DNA of 11,970 nucleotides. It comes from Kiloniellales bacterium. GTDB lineage: Bacteria > Pseudomonadota > Alphaproteobacteria > Kiloniellales > JAKSBE01. A program made the translations under genes and the position numbers. The DNA is taken from contig JASJAL010000235.1 in NCBI GenBank assembly GCA_030067055.1, forward strand, positions 1 to 11,970, read 5' to 3'. Below the pieces are notes generated by a model. It was not told the origin of the DNA. It was given only the letters and a program-made list of their open reading frames with translations, and searched no databases. Positions 7,498 to 11,970 of the stretch are shown piece after piece (position 1 is the stretch's first letter; each line of letters starts with the position of its first letter).

Positions 7498-8302
7498 CCT
7501 TCGGCTTTGTCTCTTCGCGTTGCTGCTCTGCCTCGGCTCCGGGGCGGCGGCCCACTACGTCAGGCTGGACGAGGAGCTGGTGACCAAGGGGACGCTGACC
7601 ATCGGTCTGGGCCTGGCCGGCCGGCCCTTCTCCTACCGCGAGGCCGGCGAGCTGAAAGGCTTCGAGGTCGAGATAGCGCGGGCGGTGGCCGCCGCTCACG
7701 GCCTGGATCTGGAAGTCAAGCAGTTGCCGCGGGCCAAGCTCCGGGCCGCCCTGGAGGCCGGCGAGGTCGACGCGATCAACACCCTGCCGTTGAAGCAGGA
7801 AGCCCAAGCCGAGGGCTTGGCCTTTCTGCCCTATCTCGCGGTGGGCAACCACATGCTGATCCTGAAGGGCAACCCCTTCCGGGTTGACGGCGCCGGCGAT
7901 CTGGGCGGCCGCACGGTGGCGGTGACCGGCGGGACCTCGGCGGAAGACTTCGCCCGTTCCCTCAGCGAAGAGCTCCAGGCCGCCGGCCACAGCAAGATGC
8001 GTATTCACTCCTTTCCCAACCACCGCCACACCCACATCCCGGTCTCGATGGGCCACGCCGCCGCCTACTTCGTGCACACGGTCAGCGCGATCGCGACCAC
8101 CCGCGATCCCGAGTCCCGCATGATGCTGGTCGAGGGCGTGTTCCGGGCCGAGCGCGAGGTCGGCTTCGCGATGCGCAGCAAGGGCTCGAACATCTACCAT
8201 GCCATCGAGCACGCCATCGCAGCCGCAGTCGCGACCGGTAAGTACGAGCGCATCGTTGTAGACTCCGGCCTGCCGCCGGATCTCTCCGCGTTCAAGAGGT
8301 GA
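7487..8302 (+). CDS. Second solute-binding protein of the cho operon (SBP family 3)
   Basis: A 271-residue exported protein of the SBP_bac_3 class, normally the binding protein of polar amino-acid importers. The ATG at 7487 follows AGGGAGGAG by about eight bases and gives a signal peptide (hydrophobic 8-20, probable cleavage after AAA at 20-22). The longer open frame, starting at 7394, lies inside choV and is discarded. Family features: TLTIGLGLAGRPFSY (36-50), the LKGFEVEIARAVAAA helix (56-70), RAKLRAALEAGEVDAINTLP (82-101) and DLGGRTVAVTGGTSAEDF (138-155). Aligned by eye to HisJ, the carboxylate-binding Arg77 falls at A106 and the amino-binding Asp161 at H197, so an alpha-amino acid is an unlikely ligand. 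A His-rich loop (H174, H179, H181, H183, H190) is also present. There is no permease or ATPase of its own class nearby. It overlaps choV by 11 bases and the HAD gene by four, so it is co-translated with the choline importer. Ligand unknown. Confidence 0.8.
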   Translation: MRPSLRLCLFALLLCLGSGAAAHYVRLDEELVTKGTLTIGLGLAGRPFSYREAGELKGFEVEIARAVAAAHGLDLEVKQLPRAKLRAALEAGEVDAINTLPLKQEAQAEGLAFLPYLAVGNHMLILKGNPFRVDGAGDLGGRTVAVTGGTSAEDFARSLSEELQAAGHSKMRIHSFPNHRHTHIPVSMGHAAAYFVHTVSAIATTRDPESRMMLVEGVFRAEREVGFAMRSKGSNIYHAIEHAIAAAVATGKYERIVVDSGLPPDLSAFKR

Positions 8303-9018
8303 CCGCCGTGGCCGGGCCGATTCGCGGCGTCCTCTTCGACAAGGACGGGGTGCTGATCGACTTCGAGGCGACCTGGGACCCGGTCAACCGGCGCCTGGCG
8401 GAAAAGATCGCCTGCGGCGATGCGGCGCTGGCGGCTCGCCTGCTGATTGCCGGCGGCTATGACGAGGACGGCGGAGGCATGCGGGCGGGAACGGTCCTGG
8501 CCGCCGGGACACCGCCGGAAGTCGCCGCCGCCTGTATCGACCTCTTACCGGCCTGGGAGGTGGGAGCTTTGGCCGAGGAAGTCGACCGCTTCTTCGACGC
8601 CACCAGCCCCGAACTCGCCGTTTCCCTGCTCGACCTGGCCGGGCTCTTCGAGCGGCTGAAGGGCAGAGGGCTCGCCCTCGGCGTCGCGACCAACGACAGC
8701 GAGCTCGGTGCCCGGCGCGGACTGGAGCGGCTCGGCGGCCTCGACCGACTCGATTTCCTCGCCGGCTACGACAGTGGCCACGGCGCAAAACCGGCCCCGG
8801 GCATGGCCGAGGCCTTTTGCCGCGCCACCGGCCTGGCCGCCGCCGAGATCGCGGTGGTCGGCGACAACCTCCACGACCTGGAGATGGGCCGTGCCGCGGG
8901 CGCCGGCCTTCTGATCGGTGTCCGCTCCGGCACCGGTGACCCCACCGCCCTGGCCGCCGCCGCGCACCACGTGCTCGACAGCGTGGCGGAGCTGGAGAAT
9001 CTCCTCGACCAGGTCTGA
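8299..9018 (+). CDS. HAD-superfamily hydrolase, phosphoglycolate-phosphatase-like
   Basis: A cytoplasmic 239-residue HAD phosphatase of subfamily IA. Motif I is FDKDGVLIDF with nucleophile D14 and acid/base D16, followed by a helical cap (about 22-110). Motif II is the Thr of VATND (T131), motif III is K164 (HGAKPAPGM), and motif IV is VVGDNLHDLEMG with D189 and D193. The set is complete, so it should be active on a small phosphate ester. No signal peptide is seen, so it is not the secreted Pseudomonas phosphorylcholine phosphatase type. The GTG at 8299 overlaps the previous stop (GTGA); an alternative GTG at 8308 has AAGAGG eight bases upstream and may be the true start, giving 236 residues. 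It is the last gene of the cho operon. The substrate is unknown; its position suggests a choline-derived phosphate, but related proteins occur widely in alphaproteobacteria. Confidence 0.8.
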   Translation: MTAVAGPIRGVLFDKDGVLIDFEATWDPVNRRLAEKIACGDAALAARLLIAGGYDEDGGGMRAGTVLAAGTPPEVAAACIDLLPAWEVGALAEEVDRFFDATSPELAVSLLDLAGLFERLKGRGLALGVATNDSELGARRGLERLGGLDRLDFLAGYDSGHGAKPAPGMAEAFCRATGLAAAEIAVVGDNLHDLEMGRAAGAGLLIGVRSGTGDPTALAAAAHHVLDSVAELENLLDQV

Positions 9019-9076
9019 GGTGCAGGACTTGGCGAGATGGCTGCAAGCCGGCCAGTGACGATTGGGACATTGAGAT

Positions 9077-9091
9077 GCACGCAAGGCGTGC
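9077..9091. terminator. Hairpin between convergent HAD gene and bmt
   Basis: GCACGC-AAG-GCGTGC is a perfect 6-bp stem with a three-base loop in the 88-base gap between two genes that converge. It reads the same in both directions and could weakly stop transcription from either side. Neither side has a T-run, so it would need Rho or act only as a 3'-end stabiliser. Confidence 0.35.
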
Positions 9092-9106
9092 GGCCGCCGC
9101 ATGCCG

Positions 9107-10168
9107 TCAGAAGCGGGGCGTCTCCTCGCTGCCGGCATCGCGGCGCCGGCCGCGACGGCGGCCTTCGCGCTTGGGGCGCTGCAGGAGGCCGCCGGCCTGC
9201 TGCTGCTCGGTGGCGCCGGTCGAGATCGCACCCAGGGAGTCGACGATCTGCTCGAGACTGGGCCTCGGGCCCTTCTCGTAGTCCTTCAGGGCTTCGTGCA
9301 TGGCGGCGAGGTGCATCGGCGTGGTCCCGCAGCAGCCACCGATGATCCGGGCGCCGACGTCGAGGGCCATGCGGGCGTAGTCGGCCATCAGCTCCGGCGT
9401 CCCGGTATAGTGGATCTCGTCCTTGACGAACTCCGGGATGCCGCAGTTGCTCTTGGCGACAAGGAGGTCGTCGGGCTCGGCCGATTCGGCCATGTTGAGC
9501 AGGGCCGCGACCAGCTCGGCCGCGCCGACGCCGCAGTTGCCGCCGTAGGCGACCGGGCGCGGCGCGAGCTGCTTGACCAGGGCCGCGACCTCGCCCGGCA
9601 TGACGCCCATCATGGTCCGGCCATTGGTGTCGAAGCTCATGGTGCAGACGATCGGCAGGCCGCTGGCGCCGGCGCCCTCGACCGCGGCCTTCAGCTCCTC
9701 GACCGAGGACATGGTCTCGACCCAGAGCAGGTCGCAGCCGCCTTCGGCCAGGGCCTCGGCCTGCTCGCGGAAGGCGGCGACGCCGTCCTCCTCCGTCAGC
9801 GGGCCCAGCGGCTGGAAGAGCTCGCCGGTCGGGCCGATCGAACCGGCCACAAGGACCCGGCGGCCGACGCTGTCGGCGGCCCGGCGCGCGAGCCTTGCCG
9901 AAGCGGCGTTGAGCTCTCCGACCCGGTCTTCGGCCTTGTGCAGCTTGAGCCGGTGCCGGGTGCCGCCAAAAGAGTTGGTCAGGATGATGTCGGCGCCGGA
10001 GTCGACGAAGGCCTTGGCCAGGTCGAAGACCGGCTCGGTCCGCTCGACGTTCCAGAGCTCGGGCGCGTCGCCGTGACCGAGGCCCGCCAGGAAAAGGTTG
10101 GTGCCGGTCGCGCCGTCGGCCAGGAGCCAGGGGCGCTGAGCCAGCATTTCGTGGATCGGATCGGTCAT
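9107..10168 (-). CDS. bmt: Betaine-homocysteine S-methyltransferase
   Basis: Transfers a methyl group from glycine betaine to homocysteine, giving methionine and dimethylglycine, in the cytoplasm. The 353-residue protein is a Zn-dependent homocysteine S-methyltransferase: DGATGTNLF (18-26), ILTNSFGG (62-69), SIGPTGE (110-116), TMSFDTNGRTMMGV (176-189), and zinc ligands C212 (GGNCG) and C279/C280 (GGCCGTTP). It has no cobalamin domain, so it is the short betaine-type enzyme of alphaproteobacteria rather than MetH. The homocysteine-binding domain ends near residue 315; after it comes a disordered, Arg-rich tail (about 332-346) of a kind I recall in other alphaproteobacterial members. The ATG at 10168 has AAAGG seven bases upstream. 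A TATGCT (10221-10216) could be its -10, but no good -35 is seen. It sits next to the choline import operon, which matches its substrate. Could in principle use S-methylmethionine, but context argues for betaine. Confidence 0.9.
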   Translation of the reverse strand: MTDPIHEMLAQRPWLLADGATGTNLFLAGLGHGDAPELWNVERTEPVFDLAKAFVDSGADIILTNSFGGTRHRLKLHKAEDRVGELNAASARLARRAADSVGRRVLVAGSIGPTGELFQPLGPLTEEDGVAAFREQAEALAEGGCDLLWVETMSSVEELKAAVEGAGASGLPIVCTMSFDTNGRTMMGVMPGEVAALVKQLAPRPVAYGGNCGVGAAELVAALLNMAESAEPDDLLVAKSNCGIPEFVKDEIHYTGTPELMADYARMALDVGARIIGGCCGTTPMHLAAMHEALKDYEKGPRPSLEQIVDSLGAISTGATEQQQAGGLLQRPKREGRRRGRRRDAGSEETPRF

Positions 10169-10309
10169 CGGCCGGCCTTTCGGGAGCCCCGGAACATGAA
10201 AAGGGCGCTGCTCATAGCATAGCGCTGCCCGGCTTGGAAGCGCGGCCTCTTTTGCTTTGGCCTTGGCTGGCGCAAACTGGTCCGGCGAGCGTTTCGGAGG
10301 TTTCGAGTC

Positions 10310-11875
10310 ATGAGACGGCTGTCCAGTGTCCTCTTGTTTTTGGCGGGCCTGGCCCTGGTGGGGTGCGTGTCGCAGGAAAGCGCGCCGGCGGACTCCGCCG
10401 CTGCGGATCCAGCAGGCGCGCCCGAGGTCAAGAAAGTCGCCGCCACGCCGGCACCGAGCTGGTCACTGGGGGACTGCGGCGCGCGGCCGGACAAGGACTG
10501 CGTCCTGGCCCTGGCCTTGGCCGAGGTCGACAGGAACGAGCCAGAAGCGAGCAGCCAGCTCGCCGCGATCGGCGCCGCCTGGTCGAAGCCGGAGATCATC
10601 GAGGAGGCCAAGGCGCTGGCCGCCAACCGGCCCATGGGCACCGGCCGGGCCTTCAGCATCATCGCGCGGCGGCAGGGCGAGCTCGGCTTGGCCCAGGAGG
10701 CCGTCAAGACGACGAGCCAGATCCCCTGGATCACCGAGCGCTCTTCGGCCATGGCCAAGGTCGTCGAGGCATTGGCCCAGCAAGGCGAGTTCGAGGCCGG
10801 CCTTTCGGTGGCCGGCAAGATCCCGGTCAGCGAATACCAGGCCTTGGCCGTCTCCCACATCATTCGGCTGCAGGCCGAAGGGGGTGAGATCAAGGTCGGC
10901 CTGAGCGCGGTCAAGAGGCTGAGCGGCAAGGGCCGCGACCACCTCGAATCGCGGACCACAGCCTTCTCCTGGATCGCCCTCAGCTTCGCGCGGCTGGGCC
11001 GGACCGAAGAGGCCCTGGCGGCGGTGCGCAAAATCCCGAAGTCTGACTTCCTGGCCCCCAACCTTGCGGGCGTGGCGGCGGTCGCCGGCCGGCCGGAGCT
11101 CTTCGACGAGGCCATAGCCGTGGCCAACAAGGCGCCCGCGAGCCTGCGCGATCCTGCCCTGGCCGGAATCGCACCGCGGATGGCCGACGTCGGGCAGCTG
11201 GACGGGGCGTTGAAGCTCGTCGGGAGGATCGAGGCGACCAGGTGGCGGGAGGCGGCCCAGGCCGGCATCGCGCCGGCCCTGGCCCGGCACGGCCGCACTC
11301 AGGAAGCGCTGGACCTGATCCAGGAGATCACCCTGCCGTTCCTGCGCGGCTCGGCGATCTACGGCCTGGCCCGCGCGACCGAGGATCAGGACCTGGTCCG
11401 GCAGCTGCCCTTCCGGGTACACCGCCTTGGCGCCAAGACCGGCTTCGAGGTCAGCAAGGGTGTCGCCGGCCTGCTGGCGGTGCGCGGCGATCCGGTTGCT
11501 GCCAGCAAGGCGGTCAAGCGGATCGGCGAGTCCGGGCGCCGGGCCGAGGCCCTGGCCGCGCTCGCCTTGCTTTCGGGCGATAGCAAGCTGCTCGAAACGG
11601 CGGGCCCAGACAGCCGCGGCTATGCACCCGCGCTGCACAATCTCGCCGAGGCCCAGGCCTGCCTGGGCGCGCCGGCCGAGGCACTCGAGACGGCGAAGCT
11701 CGAGCAATCGCGAGCCGCCCGGATCCGGGCGCTGATCGACGTGGCCCGCTGCCTGCCGCCCGAGGGCCCCTACTGGGCGGCCGACCGGCAGCGCCGCGCG
11801 CTGCGCCCGGACCTGCCAAGTTACGGCTTCTCGCCCTGGTCGCCTCAAGGCGCAACCTTCGTTGCGACCAACTAG
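10310..11875 (+). CDS. Lipoprotein with tandem ~33-residue helical repeats
   Basis: A 521-residue protein that I do not recognise as a named family. The N-terminus is a lipoprotein signal with the lipobox LVGC, so C19 would be lipidated; Val at +2 (no Asp) predicts the outer membrane by the E. coli rule. Residues 20-50 are a low-complexity Ala/Pro/Asp linker. From about 65 to 360 there are about seven or eight TPR-like units of roughly 32-34 residues, with the pattern 'A..IA...A..G...EAL.....I', for example GRTEEALAAVRKIP, GQLDGALKLVGRIE and GRTQEALDLIQEI, each ending near I-P or I-E. More degenerate repeats continue to about 470. C56 and C64 frame the start of the repeats. TPR-like solenoids bind proteins, so a scaffold role in the envelope is likely but the partner is unknown. 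The ATG follows GGAGG by nine bases. Divergent from bmt with a 141-base gap. No link to choline is visible. Confidence 0.8.
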   Translation: MRRLSSVLLFLAGLALVGCVSQESAPADSAAADPAGAPEVKKVAATPAPSWSLGDCGARPDKDCVLALALAEVDRNEPEASSQLAAIGAAWSKPEIIEEAKALAANRPMGTGRAFSIIARRQGELGLAQEAVKTTSQIPWITERSSAMAKVVEALAQQGEFEAGLSVAGKIPVSEYQALAVSHIIRLQAEGGEIKVGLSAVKRLSGKGRDHLESRTTAFSWIALSFARLGRTEEALAAVRKIPKSDFLAPNLAGVAAVAGRPELFDEAIAVANKAPASLRDPALAGIAPRMADVGQLDGALKLVGRIEATRWREAAQAGIAPALARHGRTQEALDLIQEITLPFLRGSAIYGLARATEDQDLVRQLPFRVHRLGAKTGFEVSKGVAGLLAVRGDPVAASKAVKRIGESGRRAEALAALALLSGDSKLLETAGPDSRGYAPALHNLAEAQACLGAPAEALETAKLEQSRAARIRALIDVARCLPPEGPYWAADRQRRALRPDLPSYGFSPWSPQGATFVATN

Positions 11876-11970
11876 CGCTACGGCTCGCCCTGCGGCGGAC
11901 CTTCCTCGGGAGCCCCGGATCCTGTTCAACCGGTCGGTTCTGGGTCAGCGAGCATAGCCGCCCCATTTGC

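Noticed and set aside
10169..10215. Possible SAM- or SAH-type riboswitch before bmt
   Set aside because: The leader is only about 47 bases from a candidate -10 to the start codon, and I cannot see the conserved pseudoknot or stem pattern of SAM-II, SAM/SAH or SAH riboswitches; only a short GGG-GCT-CCC hairpin is present.
9101..10222. 373-codon plus-strand open frame over bmt
   Set aside because: Antisense shadow of a clearly recognised methyltransferase; low-complexity Gly/Ala/Asp/Arg content and no motifs.
10180..11920. Repeated 14-mer TCGGGAGCCCCGGA near 10180 and 11907
   Set aside because: Two copies of a GC-rich 14-mer in 12 kb of high-GC DNA are expected by chance; the flanks do not match and no mobile element lies between them.
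10463..11929. 488-codon minus-strand open frame over the lipoprotein gene
   Set aside because: Antisense shadow; the plus-strand frame has a lipobox, a ribosome-binding site and a regular repeat pattern, while this one has none of these.
1..11970. Mobile elements, CRISPR arrays, tRNA or rRNA genes
   Set aside because: No transposase or integrase, no regularly spaced repeats, and no tRNA-like cloverleaf or rRNA sequence was seen; coding density and base use are even across the window.

Overview
The window comes from a very GC-rich bacterium, most likely an alphaproteobacterium of the Rhodospirillales/Kiloniellales type. I infer this from gene content and protein style (BetI, BetA, ChoXWV and a betaine-homocysteine methyltransferase that all read like their Sinorhizobium counterparts), not from a marker gene. 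Almost every base is coding, and most lie in one choline/glycine-betaine locus.

Layout, left to right. Positions 2-115 (+) are the last 37 codons of an ATP-dependent DNA ligase. It meets tail-to-tail a DUF3179 protein with a signal peptide (117-1514, -). Next, on the minus strand and read right to left, is a bet operon: betI (3519-4112), a short ORF in the place where betB normally lies (3322-3522), then betA (1664-3325). The short ORF looks like the first ~45 residues of an aldehyde dehydrogenase, so betB seems to have been deleted, leaving a stub that still overlaps both neighbours. Divergent from betI runs a plus-strand operon: choX (4366-5313), choW (5410-6270), choV (6274-7497), a second extracytoplasmic solute-binding protein (7487-8302) and a HAD-family phosphatase (8299-9018). 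Converging on it is bmt (9107-10168, -), betaine-homocysteine methyltransferase. Divergent from bmt is an outer-membrane-type lipoprotein made of ~33-residue helical repeats (10310-11875, +). Positions 11876-11970 hold no gene I can support, only a small inverted repeat.

How it works together: ChoXWV imports choline, BetA oxidises it to betaine aldehyde, and Bmt uses glycine betaine to methylate homocysteine to methionine. The step between (betaine aldehyde to betaine) has no intact gene here; BetA itself or a dehydrogenase encoded elsewhere must do it. A single perfect 14-bp palindrome (4163-4176) lies in the betI-choX intergenic region. It overlaps the -35 box of a good choX promoter and sits inside the spacer of a weaker betI promoter, so one BetI site could control both import and oxidation.

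The points most worth a second look are the betB stub, the extra solute-binding protein (which lacks the two residues that hold an alpha-amino acid in its family), the phosphatase coupled to it, and a Cys replacing the expected Asp in the ChoX binding pocket.
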